Positions 7,771-15,836 of a DNA stretch of 64,000 nt are shown piece by piece. A model generated the notes under the pieces. The model ran no database searches. It saw only the letters and a program-made list of their open reading frames with translations, and was not told the DNA's origin. Both the position numbers and the translations under genes were made by a program. The stretch covers positions 62,001 to 126,000 of the forward strand of contig JBFWRV010000004.1 in assembly GCA_050248715.1 (NCBI GenBank). Direction: 5' to 3'. Origin of the DNA: AWTP1-13 sp050248715. GTDB lineage: Bacteria; Pseudomonadota; Alphaproteobacteria; Rhizobiales; Hyphomicrobiaceae. Position 1 is the stretch's first letter, and every line of letters starts with the position of its first letter.

Positions 7771-10175
7771 TGGAAGGCTCCCTTCCGCAACGCGCGGCGA
7801 CACTCGCAATGCTGCGCCAACTCGAGCGCAAGGTGCTGTGGCTCTCCTCCTACATGATCCACCACGCCAACCACGAGGTGGACCGCGGCGACGGCCTGAA
7901 AGTCGGCGGCCACCAGGCCTCCTCGGCCTCCCTCGTCACGCTCCTGACCGCCCTCTACTTCCATGTCCTGCGCCCCGAGGACCGGGTGGCGGTGAAGCCG
8001 CATGCGAGCCCCGTGTTCCACGCCATCCAGTACCTGCTCGGCAACCAGACGCTGGATAAGCTGCAAAACTTCCGCGCGTTCGGCGGCGCCCAATCCTATC
8101 CCTCGCGCACCAAGGACAAGGCAGACGTCGACTTCTCCACGGGCTCCGTCGGCCTCGGCATCGCCCAGACCGGATTTGTCAGCCTCGTGCAGGACTATGT
8201 CCATGCCAGGGGTTGGAGCCCCAACTGGGGCAAGGGTCGCATGATCGGCATCATGGGTGATGCCGAGATCGACGAAGGCAACGTGCACGAGGCTTTGCTC
8301 GAATACTGGAAGCACGGACTCGAGAACTGCTGGTGGATCGTCGACTACAACCGCCAGAGCCTCGACTCGGTGGTCTCCGACCGCCTGTTCATGAAGATGG
8401 CCGGGCTGTTCGAGAACCTCGGCTGGAAGGTGGTGCTGATCAAGTACGGCAAGCTCTTGCAGCGCGCCTTCGCCGAGCCTGGAGGACAGCGCCTCAAGCA
8501 GTGGATCGACGACTGCCCCAACATGCTCTATTCGGCGCTGGTGTTCCAGGGCGGGGCCGCGTGGCGGCGCCAGCTCGAGGAAGACCTTGCCATCCATCCC
8601 GATACGCTCGCGATCGTACGCCGGCACGATGATGCGGCGCTCGCCCGGCTGATGACCAACCTTGGCGGCCACGACCTGCAGGCGATCCTGGAGGCCTTCG
8701 ACGAGGCACCGACCAACCAGCCGGTCTGCTTCATCGCCTACACCATCAAGGGCTACGGCCTGCCGTTCCAGGGCCACAAGGACAATCACTCAGGCCTGAT
8801 GACCAAGGCGCAGATGAACGATCTGCGCGCCCGGGAGGGCATCAACCAGGGCGAGGAGTGGGACCGGTTCGCAGGCCTCGATGTATCCGCCTCGGAGATC
8901 GAGGTCTTTTTGCAGCGCGTGCCTTTCGTGGCCAAGGGCAAGCGGCGGCTGCAGGCCGAGCGCGTGCCGATCCAGCCCTTCCCGACCATCGAGATCAAGG
9001 GCCAGGCCTCGACGCAGCAGGGCTTCGGCCGTGTGTTGGACGAGATCGCACGCAAGGCCGGCCCCCTCGCCGACCGCATCGTCACCACCTCGCCGGACGT
9101 GACGGTGTCGACCAACCTCGGCCCCTGGGTCAACCGGCGCGGGCTGTTCTCGATGGCCAGCCAGGACGATCTCTTCAAGGAGCGCGGCCTGATGTCGCCG
9201 CAGAAGTGGGAGATGGGCCCCAAGGGCCAGCACTTCGAGCTCGGCATCGCCGAGATGAACCTGTTCCTCGTGCTCGCGGCGCTCGGCCTCTCGCATTCGC
9301 TGTTCGGCGAGCGCCTGCTGCCCGTCGGCACGCTCTATGATCCCTTCGTGTGCCGCGGCCTCGATGCCCTGAACCATGCCTGCTACCAGGACTCGCGCTT
9401 CATCGTCGCCGGCACGCCCTCAGGGATAAGCCTGGCGCCGGAGGGTGGCGCGCACCAGTCGATCGGCACGCCGCTGATCGGCATGGCGCAGGACGGACTT
9501 GCGACTTTCGAACCCGCCTTCGTCGACGAGCTCGCCGTCATCATGGAGTGGGCCTTCGACTACATTCAGCGCGAGGGTGCCGAGGACGGCGGCCATCGCT
9601 GGCATCGCGACGAGAAGGGCGGCTCGGTGTATCTGCGGCTCTCAACGCGGCCGATCGACCAGCCGAGCCGCGCCATGACACGCGAATTGCGTCAGGACAT
9701 CATCGGCGGTGCCTACTGGATGCGCCGCCCAGAGCCCGGCGCCGACCTCGCCATTGTCTACACCGGGGCGGTTGCGCCGGAGGCGATCGAGGCGGCCGGC
9801 CTGCTGGCAGAGGACCGTCGCGGCCTCGGCGTGCTGGCCGTGACATCGGCTGATCGCCTCTCGGCCGGCTGGCACGCCGCGCAGCGGGCGCGCGAGCAGG
9901 GCCAGCCTGACGCGCGCGCCCACGTTGAGGCGTTGCTGGGCGACCTTCCCCGCGATGCCGCCATCGTCACCGTGACGGACGCCTATCCGGAAGCCCTGTC
10001 GTGGTTCGGCGGTGTGCGCGGGCATCGGGTGCGGGCGCTGGGGGTGGAGCACTTCGGCCAGTCCGGCTCGCTCTCCGAGCTCTACGGCCACTACGGCCTC
10101 GACGTGAACGCGATCCTCTCCGCCGCCGAAGGCATCACCGGCCGCCCCGCGCGCTACCGGTTCTTGCAGAGGTAG
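7770..10175 (+). CDS. AceE-like homodimeric 2-oxoacid dehydrogenase E1 / transketolase-like protein
   Basis: 801 aa. The ThDP motif GDAEIDEGNVHEA leads ~25 residues later to DYNRQSLD, matching the GDGE...N motif of AceE-type E1 enzymes. KVGGHQASSAS, PHASPVFHAIQYL and the C-terminal transketolase domain (VEHFGQSGSLSELY) also fit. It is shorter than E. coli AceE (~887 aa) and belongs to the AceE-related subgroup often annotated transketolase. Its start overlaps the threonine dehydratase stop. Pseudomonas putida MdeB, an AceE homologue working on 2-oxobutyrate, is a precedent, so a 2-oxobutyrate substrate is inferred. No E2 or E3 gene is adjacent. Confidence 0.88.
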   Translation: MEGSLPQRAATLAMLRQLERKVLWLSSYMIHHANHEVDRGDGLKVGGHQASSASLVTLLTALYFHVLRPEDRVAVKPHASPVFHAIQYLLGNQTLDKLQNFRAFGGAQSYPSRTKDKADVDFSTGSVGLGIAQTGFVSLVQDYVHARGWSPNWGKGRMIGIMGDAEIDEGNVHEALLEYWKHGLENCWWIVDYNRQSLDSVVSDRLFMKMAGLFENLGWKVVLIKYGKLLQRAFAEPGGQRLKQWIDDCPNMLYSALVFQGGAAWRRQLEEDLAIHPDTLAIVRRHDDAALARLMTNLGGHDLQAILEAFDEAPTNQPVCFIAYTIKGYGLPFQGHKDNHSGLMTKAQMNDLRAREGINQGEEWDRFAGLDVSASEIEVFLQRVPFVAKGKRRLQAERVPIQPFPTIEIKGQASTQQGFGRVLDEIARKAGPLADRIVTTSPDVTVSTNLGPWVNRRGLFSMASQDDLFKERGLMSPQKWEMGPKGQHFELGIAEMNLFLVLAALGLSHSLFGERLLPVGTLYDPFVCRGLDALNHACYQDSRFIVAGTPSGISLAPEGGAHQSIGTPLIGMAQDGLATFEPAFVDELAVIMEWAFDYIQREGAEDGGHRWHRDEKGGSVYLRLSTRPIDQPSRAMTRELRQDIIGGAYWMRRPEPGADLAIVYTGAVAPEAIEAAGLLAEDRRGLGVLAVTSADRLSAGWHAAQRAREQGQPDARAHVEALLGDLPRDAAIVTVTDAYPEALSWFGGVRGHRVRALGVEHFGQSGSLSELYGHYGLDVNAILSAAEGITGRPARYRFLQR

Positions 10176-10244
10176 GGGGTCTGAGCCCTCGCGCAGATGG
10201 GTGCATGCGGGAACGCGACGCTAGAGCCGAGGGGTCTGACCCCC
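10175..10244. repeat. Dispersed palindrome, GGGGTCTGACCCC family
   Basis: Imperfect arms, GGGGGTCTGAGCCCTCG at 10175-10191 and CCGAGGGGTCTGACCCCC ending at 10244, start at the very stop codon of the E1-like gene. The arm matches the copy at 14462-14526. It may serve as a 3' stem-loop of the threonine catabolism transcript. Confidence 0.6.
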
Positions 10245-10556
10245 GTCGCAGCAGGTGGGGGCAAGGCCGTCCGGTCAGGTCCGCCGCTCCTCTTGGGAGC
10301 TCTCGGCCAGGAGGCTACGGCCCAAGCTCCAGAAGCGGCCGCCGGTAACGGTAGACCAGTCCGACCTTGCCCCAGCACCGGGCATGAAGCATTCGTGACA
10401 ATGGGGCGAAACTTGGGCTCTCGTCAGTCTCATTCCAAGGCCGGTGGATAAGTTCCGCGAGCCCTGTGGTGCTTTTCGTTGCGGGGTGATCTGCCTTTCG
10501 TCTAGTTTTGCAGCCCTTGCCCGCAGTCCGCCCGCCAAGCCGCCCCAGGAGCATCC
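10245..10556. other. Intergenic region without a recognisable gene
   Basis: About 310 bases between the palindrome and the glutathione transferase gene. I find no convincing reading frame, RNA gene or strong hairpin. It presumably holds the promoter of the transferase/aldolase pair. Confidence 0.5.
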
Positions 10557-11189
10557 ATGATCGATCTATACACGTGGTCGACACCCAACGGCCGCAAGGT
10601 CTCCATCATGCTGGAGGAGTGCGGGCTCGAGTATGCGGCCCACCCCGTCGACATCAGCAAGGACGAGCAGTTCAAGCCGGATTTCCTCAAGATCAGCCCC
10701 AACAACCGCATCCCCGCCATCATCGATCGCGACAACGGCCGCTCGGTGTTCGAGTCGGGTGCCATCCTGATGTACCTGGCGGACAAGGCCGGCAAGTTCT
10801 GGTCCAAGGAGCCTGATGCGCACTGGCAGACGGTCGAGTGGCTGATGTGGCAGATGGGCGGCGTCGGTCCGATGATCGGACAGGTGCACCATTTCCTGCG
10901 CAACGCCAAGGGCAAGGCGCCCTACGCGGAGGAGCGCTACCTCAAGGAGGCGAACCGCCTTTACGGCGTGCTCGACAGGCGGCTGGCCCAGGTTGAATAT
11001 ATGGCGGGAGACTATTCGATCGCCGACATCGCCACTTGGCCCTGGATCTCGCGTTTCGAGTGGCATCAGGTCGACATCACCAAGTACGCGAATGTTCTGC
11101 GCTGGTACAAGGCGATCGCGGCGCGGCCGGCCGTCATCAAGGGCTACCACATTCCGGTCAAGCAGCCCGGTATCCCCATGCCGGCGTGA
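10557..11189 (+). CDS. Glutathione S-transferase family protein (YfcG/YghU-like)
   Basis: 210 aa. The N-terminal thioredoxin fold shows YTWSTPNGRKVSIMLEE, then the cis-Pro region ISPNNRIPAI and the glutathione-binding FESGAILMYLAD. The C-terminal helical domain contains YSIADIATWPW, the usual N-capping box. The TPNGRK start and overall pattern are those of the E. coli YfcG/YghU disulfide-bond reductase group. The DapA-family gene follows 40 bases downstream, so the two are probably co-transcribed. Confidence 0.92.
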   Translation: MIDLYTWSTPNGRKVSIMLEECGLEYAAHPVDISKDEQFKPDFLKISPNNRIPAIIDRDNGRSVFESGAILMYLADKAGKFWSKEPDAHWQTVEWLMWQMGGVGPMIGQVHHFLRNAKGKAPYAEERYLKEANRLYGVLDRRLAQVEYMAGDYSIADIATWPWISRFEWHQVDITKYANVLRWYKAIAARPAVIKGYHIPVKQPGIPMPA

Positions 11190-11229
11190 GGACGAATCGA
11201 ACGAGCAAGCTTGAGGCGAGGACTCGACC

Positions 11230-12159
11230 ATGCAGAAGGAACCGAATTTCTCCGGCGTCATCGCGCCTGTGCTTACCCCCTACGGGGAGGACGGTGGGCC
11301 GGACGCCGACCGCTTCGTCGAGCACTGCCAGTGGCTGATGGCTGAGGGCTGCACGGGGCTCGCGCCGTTCGGCACGACCAGCGAGGGCAACTCGCTGGGC
11401 CTTGACGAGCGCATGGAGCTTCTGGAGGAGCTGGTCGACCGCGCCGATCTGGAGCCTTCCAAGCTGATGCCCGGCACCGGCGCCTGCGCGCTCGATGACG
11501 CCATCGTGCTGACCAAGCACGCGGTCGACCTCGGCTGCGGCGGCGTGCTGATGCTGCCGCCCTTCTACTACAAGGCGCCGAGCGAGGAAGGGTTGTTCCG
11601 TTTCTTCGCCGAGACCATCGAGGAGGTGGGCGACGACCGCCTGCGCGTCTACCTCTATCACATACCGCCGGTGGCCCAGGTGGGCTTCTCCCTCCCGCTC
11701 ATCGGCCGCCTCATCAAGGAGTTTCCGAACATCGTCGTCGGCCTGAAGGACTCCTCGGGCGACTGGAACAACACGGCAGCCATCCTCGCCACCTATCCGG
11801 GCTTCGAGGTGTTCCCCGGCTCGGAGATATTTCTGCTCGACGGGCTCAGGAAAGGCGCGGCGGGGTGCATCTCCGCCACCTGCAACGTTGGCGCGGCCGC
11901 CATCCGCAACGTCTACGACAACTGGAAGGGCCCGGACGCGGACAAGCTGCAGGCCGACATCACCGCGCTGCGCAAGGCCATCCAAGCCTTCCCGATGATC
12001 CCCGCGCTCAAGGCGCTCATCGCGCACTACCGGCACGATCCCGGTTGGGCCCGCCTGCGTCCGCCGTTCGTGTCGCTGCCGACCGCCGAAGCCGACAAGG
12101 TGATCCGCACGCTGGCGGACGCACATGGCTTCAAGCTCGACTTCGCCAGGGCGGCATAG
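11230..12159 (+). CDS. DapA-family aldolase/dehydratase (not a true DHDPS)
   Basis: 309 aa TIM-barrel protein. Lys173 in VVGLKDSSGDW is the Schiff-base lysine, Tyr143 in LYHIPPVAQ is the proton-relay tyrosine and GTTSEGNSL is the pyruvate-binding loop. The arginine that binds aspartate semialdehyde in true dihydrodipicolinate synthase (Arg138 in E. coli, in YNVPSR) is Val148 here. This argues for another aldehyde or oxoacid substrate, such as a sugar-acid or hydroxy-oxoacid aldolase. GAGGCGAGGA precedes the ATG. It lies 40 bases after the glutathione transferase on the same strand. Confidence 0.88.
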   Translation: MQKEPNFSGVIAPVLTPYGEDGGPDADRFVEHCQWLMAEGCTGLAPFGTTSEGNSLGLDERMELLEELVDRADLEPSKLMPGTGACALDDAIVLTKHAVDLGCGGVLMLPPFYYKAPSEEGLFRFFAETIEEVGDDRLRVYLYHIPPVAQVGFSLPLIGRLIKEFPNIVVGLKDSSGDWNNTAAILATYPGFEVFPGSEIFLLDGLRKGAAGCISATCNVGAAAIRNVYDNWKGPDADKLQADITALRKAIQAFPMIPALKALIAHYRHDPGWARLRPPFVSLPTAEADKVIRTLADAHGFKLDFARAA

Positions 12160-12189
12160 CGGGTTCGCATTTTTGCTGGAAAGGCGGAG

Positions 12190-12210
12190 GCGAGGGGGCT
12201 CACCCCTCGC
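12190..12210. repeat. Short hairpin of the GCGAGGGG palindrome family
   Basis: Arms GCGAGGGG and CCCCTCGC separated by 5 bases, 30 bases after the DapA-family stop. The arms match the core of the palindromes at 5955, 10175 and 14462. Likely a 3' stem-loop of the upstream transcript. Confidence 0.55.
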
Positions 12211-12232
12211 TCACTTGACGCATTGCATTGGG

Positions 12233-12267
12233 AAGGCCCCTCCTCCGCGTTGCGGAGAAGGGGCCTT
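12233..12267. terminator. Long imperfect hairpin between convergent genes
   Basis: Arms AAGGCCCCTCCTCCGC and GCGGAGAAGGGGCCTT pair over 16 positions with one mismatch and a 3-base loop. It sits between the DapA-family gene (+) and a small gene on the minus strand. No T-run follows on either strand. Confidence 0.5.
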
Positions 12268-12318
12268 GGGAGAGCCTCAGCAATCAAACGTGCAACTTGC
12301 AGGGGTCCTGCGCCCCGA

Positions 12319-12492
12319 TCATCGGATCGAGGCCGTGGGGCCCGATGCCGCGCCGCTTTCGCTACCGACCTGCGCCGGGGGCGGAACGAAAAGCGACGCA
12401 GCCAGCAACGCTCCTGCCAAGACGAAGCAGATCAAAGCGCTCGTCTTGATCAGCAACCTTCCTTTCAGCTGCTCTGCAGTGAGCAAGTCCAT
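12319..12492 (-). CDS. Small single-pass membrane protein (57 aa)
   Basis: ATG at 12492. The product has a charged N-terminus (MDLLTAEQLKGRLLIK), one hydrophobic helix (ALICFVLAGALLAASLFV) and a Pro/Ser/Ala tail. An AT-rich stretch at about 12530-12630, upstream in its direction, could hold its promoter. No family is recognised, and the ribosome-binding site is weak. Confidence 0.45.
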   Translation of the reverse strand: MDLLTAEQLKGRLLIKTSALICFVLAGALLAASLFVPPPAQVGSESGAASGPTASIR

Positions 12493-12785
12493 GACGGGTC
12501 GTCTACTCGGCTGTGGTCTTGATTTGGTAATCGATAATAGGCTGTAAAGTCCACATTGGCGTTGAACTGTGCTTAACTCTACCGGATTGAGGAAAATTGC
12601 TATTTTTTCGGTAATTATTGAGTAATTCTTGCGGCGGCATTTGCGCCGCCGCACGGTGAACTTGCCGCGCTTTGCGCGCGCCCTGTCATATCGGAATTCG
12701 TCGACGTGAATATCAGACGCGCCAGAGGTCAGGAGCGCACCGGTCGAAGGCTGTGCCCAGGTGCTCGGCGCCCTCAGACGGGTCC
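12493..12785. promoter_or_regulatory. AT-rich intergenic region
   Basis: This ~290-base stretch between the small membrane gene and the thiamine enzyme gene is visibly richer in A+T (about 12530-12630) than the rest of the window. It contains a hairpin at 12630-12653. It plausibly carries the promoter of the small gene on the minus strand. No specific -35/-10 pair could be assigned with confidence. Confidence 0.35.
12630..12653. terminator. 9-bp hairpin downstream of the thiamine enzyme gene
   Basis: Arms TGCGGCGGC and GCCGCCGCA with a 6-base loop, ~130 bases past the stop of the minus-strand thiamine-enzyme gene. The flanking sequence is AT-rich but has no clean U-run, so a terminator role is tentative. 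Confidence 0.4.
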
Positions 12786-14435
12786 CTATCGCTTCTCGCG
12801 GATCTCTGTCAGCGTCTTGCGGGGGTTGAGCGCCTCGGGATCGAGCCTCAACTCGATGATCGAAGGTTTGGAGCTCGCAAGCGCCTGGCGGAAGGCGGGA
12901 GCGAACTCGGCGGTCGCCTCGATGGTGTAACCGTCGGCGCCGAAGCTGCGGGCGTAGGCAGCGAAATCCGGGTTGACGAGCGTCGTGCCGACGACGCGGC
13001 GCGGGTACTCCCGCTCCTGGTGGGCGCGGATCGTGCCGTACATGCCGTTGTTGGCGATGATGGTGACGATCGGCAGCCCGTACTGCGCGGCAGTGGCCAG
13101 CTCCTGTCCCGTCATGAGGAAATCGCCGTCGCCCTGCACGTTGACGACCGGACGTGTCGGATGCGCCAGCTTGGCGGCAATCGCCGCGGGCAGGCCGTAA
13201 CCCATGGAGCCCGATGTGGGCGCGAGGCACGTGCGGTAGCCCTTGTATTGGAAATACCGGTGCACGAACGCCGCGAAGTTGCCGGCGCCGTTGGTGACGA
13301 TGCCGTTCTCCGGCAGCATCTCCGATACCGTGCGCACGACGTCGGCCATCTTCACGGATCCCGGCAGGGGGATCGGCTTCAGTGTCTGCTCGTAGGCTGC
13401 GCGCAGCTCGGCGCGCCGTCCGCTCCACGCGATCTTCGCCGGCGGCTCGAGGCGGGCAAGCGCGTCGACGAAGGCGCGCGCGCTCGAGGCGATAGGCAGA
13501 TCGGGCCGGTAGACGGAGCCGAGCTCGTCGGGCGAGGGATGCACGTGAACCAGGAACTGCTGCGGATCGGGAATATTCACGAGCGTGTAGCCGCTCGTCG
13601 TCATCTCCCCGAGACGGGCGCCGATGACGATCAGCAGGTCGGTGTCCTCGATGGCGGCGGCGAGCTTGGGATCGAGGCCGATGCCGGCGCAGCCGACATA
13701 GCAGCGATGCCGGTTGTCGAAGTAGTCCTGGTAGCGGAAGGCCGGCGCGACCGGAAGGTCGAAGCGTTCGGCGAAGGCCTCGAGCGACTTCTGCGTGACA
13801 ATGCTCCATCCCGGTCCACCGATGATCATCAGCGGCCGTGACGCGGAGACGAGCTTCTCGCGCAGCGCCGCCATGTCGTCGGCGCCGGGGCGCGGCTCGG
13901 CGATGCGCGCCGGCTTGGCGTCGCCGATGTCACAGTCTGCCGACAGCATGTCCTCCGGCAGGCCGAGAACGACCGGGCCCGGCCGCCCCGAGCGGGCGAC
14001 ATGCAACGCGTGGCTCACGTACTCCGGTATGCGCTCGGTCTGGCGAATGACGGCGGTCCACTTCACCAGCGAGGAAAAGAGCTGCTTGATCTCGATCTCC
14101 TGGAAGGCCTCGCGATCCTCGTGGTCACGCGACGGCATGCCTACGAAGGTCACCATCGGCGTCGAGTCCTGCATTGCCACGTGCAGCCCGCTCATGGCGT
14201 TGGCGGCGCCCGGGCCGCGCGTAACGAAGCACACCCCGGGCTCCCCGGTGATCTTGCCCCAGGCTTCCGCCATCATGGAGGCGCCACCCTCCTGGCGGCA
14301 GATGATGGTCTTGATACGATTGGAGTCGTGCAGGCCGTCGAGGGCGGCAAGAAAGCTTTCGCCTGGCACCGTGAACGCGGTGCTGGCCCCTTGGGCCTCG
14401 AGCTGATCGATCAGGATCTTGCCGCCGTGGCGCAT
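12786..14435 (-). CDS. Thiamine-diphosphate-dependent enzyme of the acetolactate synthase family
   Basis: 549 aa with the three domains of the family. The N-terminal PYR domain has the catalytic Glu26 in FTVPGESFL and GPGAANAMSGLHVAMQDSTP. The central domain has LVIGARLGEMTTSGY. The C-terminal PP domain contains the ThDP/Mg motif GDGDFLMTGQELATA...IANN. It lacks an adjacent small regulatory subunit (IlvH) and diverges from IlvB in the centre. A catabolic or unknown carboligase/decarboxylase (glyoxylate carboligase- or sulfoacetaldehyde-type) is therefore as likely as acetolactate synthase. It is monocistronic by context, with a 17-bp palindrome just upstream. Confidence 0.88.
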   Translation of the reverse strand: MRHGGKILIDQLEAQGASTAFTVPGESFLAALDGLHDSNRIKTIICRQEGGASMMAEAWGKITGEPGVCFVTRGPGAANAMSGLHVAMQDSTPMVTFVGMPSRDHEDREAFQEIEIKQLFSSLVKWTAVIRQTERIPEYVSHALHVARSGRPGPVVLGLPEDMLSADCDIGDAKPARIAEPRPGADDMAALREKLVSASRPLMIIGGPGWSIVTQKSLEAFAERFDLPVAPAFRYQDYFDNRHRCYVGCAGIGLDPKLAAAIEDTDLLIVIGARLGEMTTSGYTLVNIPDPQQFLVHVHPSPDELGSVYRPDLPIASSARAFVDALARLEPPAKIAWSGRRAELRAAYEQTLKPIPLPGSVKMADVVRTVSEMLPENGIVTNGAGNFAAFVHRYFQYKGYRTCLAPTSGSMGYGLPAAIAAKLAHPTRPVVNVQGDGDFLMTGQELATAAQYGLPIVTIIANNGMYGTIRAHQEREYPRRVVGTTLVNPDFAAYARSFGADGYTIEATAEFAPAFRQALASSKPSIIELRLDPEALNPRKTLTEIREKR

Positions 14436-14461
14436 GGCTCGGTGCCTCCCTTCGCACTTTC

Positions 14462-14526
14462 GGGGTCAGACCCCTCGCCCCGACGTTGCCATCGGCATGC
14501 GACCCTGGAGCGAGGGGTCTGACCCC
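14462..14526. repeat. Perfect 17-bp inverted repeat (GGGGTCAGACCCCTCGC)
   Basis: Arms GGGGTCAGACCCCTCGC (14462-14478) and GCGAGGGGTCTGACCCC (14510-14526) with a 31-base spacer. Each arm itself holds the short palindrome GGGGTCNGACCCC. It starts 26 bases upstream of the thiamine enzyme start. It is the clearest member of the family also found at 5955, 10175 and 12190. Confidence 0.8.
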
Positions 14527-14699
14527 GCCATCTCCACGATACCGGAAATCGGTCCGGTTGGGTCAATCGTTCGCAGAGGACAAGGGAGGGGAGGCGAGGA
14601 CCTTGCTAACCGGGCCCCCATATGGAACTGCTGGCTTTCCGCTCACCGGCAGGCTCGACACTGTGCGGGGAACGGGCCGGTCGGGACAGGAAGGCCAAC

Positions 14700-15104
14700 A
14701 TGCGGGAGCTTGCGGGGTGCCGAGCTTTGCGGATCGCCGCCGCGATCACGGCCGGCGTGCTCCTGGCGCACGGTCCGCCGGTCGAAGCCAGCGACCCGAA
14801 GTCGGGCACGCATTGGCTACGGATGTGCACGAGCCCCGAGGCTTACGGGCAGATCGAGTGTGCCAACTACGTGCGCGCGCTGGTCGACTACGACGAGTTG
14901 CGCGCGCAGCTGGGCGAGAGGCGCCATATCTGCGCGAAGAAGGGATTGACGATCGGGGAGTCGCGCGAGGCGGTCGTCCATTATCTGCGCGATAAGGCGA
15001 CTGACCTCAGCCGGCCCTTTATCGAGCTCGCCCATGATGCGCTCAAAGCCGCCTTCCCCTGCCCGGCTGACGCCGGATCGGCGCCGCCTGCGACGCAGCG
15101 CTGA
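14700..15104 (+). CDS. Secreted Rap1a/Tai-like small protein
   Basis: 134 aa from the ATG at 14700, preceded by CAGGAAGG. A signal peptide spans about residues 1-30 (RIAAAITAGVLLAHGPPVEA). The mature part has the Cys pattern of the Rap1a/Tai family: WLRMCTS, QIECANYVRALVDYD, ICAKKG, AVVHYLRDKA and a terminal AFPCP. The Tai/Rap1a fold is best known as type VI amidase immunity, but many chromosomal homologues are orphan periplasmic proteins. No effector gene is adjacent here. Confidence 0.7.
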   Translation: MRELAGCRALRIAAAITAGVLLAHGPPVEASDPKSGTHWLRMCTSPEAYGQIECANYVRALVDYDELRAQLGERRHICAKKGLTIGESREAVVHYLRDKATDLSRPFIELAHDALKAAFPCPADAGSAPPATQR

Positions 15105-15138
15105 TCCGATCAAGTCCTTCCCGGGCGGCGCCGTGCGA

Positions 15139-15405
15139 TCATGAGGACGAAGGCGAGGGCGCCATCCTCGAGTCCCGCCCAGCACGTTGCGACTTCTGCC
15201 GCGTCGTCGTTCCCATGAGAATGTGCGTGCCGAGCGGTGGGGGTGCGCCGGCGGCCAGCCGCTCGCGGAAGAAGGCGATGTCGACCGGGGCGAGGTCAGC
15301 AGGCGTCGGCCGTTCGACCTCGAGTCCGGCTGCCGTCAGGGCTTGGAAGCGTAGCAGCAAGATCGGGCACGCCGTGGCGGCGTGCGACCGCGCTCTTGAG
15401 CTCTT
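15139..15405 (-). pseudogene. Possible C-terminal remnant of a methyltransferase-like gene
   Basis: An open stretch without a convincing start reads ILLLRFQALTAAGLEVERP, then APVDIAFFRERLAAGAPPPL and GTHILMGTTTRQK. The PPPLG-H-LMG pattern resembles the C-terminal end of class I SAM-dependent methyltransferases. An in-frame stop at 15406-15408 closes it upstream, and no N-terminal Rossmann part is found nearby. I read it as a decayed gene fragment. A short unrelated ORF remains possible. Confidence 0.35.
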
Positions 15406-15497
15406 CTATGGCCGGCCCACAACACGTGGTACCGGCTACGATGGTCCCGCCTGGAACGCTTGCACACCCCGCGCAGGCGGCTGGGCGGCGCCGGCGA

Positions 15498-15836
15498 TCA
15501 GATGGCCGGTGGGAAGAAGATGCACAGCAGGCGCATGCCGGTGCCCCCGGGCGCGGGTCGTATGCATGCGTGCATGCGGTGATCCTTGGATTCGCGGCGC
15601 GGGAAATCCGCAGGCACCACCACGCTGCCGTGCTTGGTGGTCACAAGCATGCCCCCTATCGGAGCGGCATGCGCGGGCGTGCTCAGCATGTTGGCGATCG
15701 AAGGGCCGGGCAGCATCTCGACCTTCTCAACCGGGGCACAATCGAGGCTTGAGCAACATTCCATCGGATACCAATCATGGGCGGCTGCCGGCGTTGCGAT
15801 GGCGAGCAGCGCGGCGAGGAGACATTTTTTCCGCAT
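15498..15836 (-). CDS. Secreted hypothetical protein with HDWYPMECC motif
   Basis: 112 aa from the ATG at 15836, with AGGGGA upstream. A signal peptide MRKKCLLAALLAIATPAAA precedes the mature start HDWYPMECCSSLDCAPVE. The C-terminal half contains KHGSVVVPADFPRRESKDHR and a Cys-containing end (CIRPAP, RLLCIFFPP). This HDWYP...CC...DC arrangement recurs in small periplasmic proteins of Rhizobiales with no assigned role. Four or more cysteines suggest disulfides in the periplasm. Confidence 0.75.
   Translation of the reverse strand: MRKKCLLAALLAIATPAAAHDWYPMECCSSLDCAPVEKVEMLPGPSIANMLSTPAHAAPIGGMLVTTKHGSVVVPADFPRRESKDHRMHACIRPAPGGTGMRLLCIFFPPAI

Noticed and set aside
14700..15104. Type VI secretion immunity protein
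   Set aside because: The Rap1a/Tai-like Cys pattern is present, but no effector, VgrG or T6SS gene lies in the window, so an immunity role is not supported.
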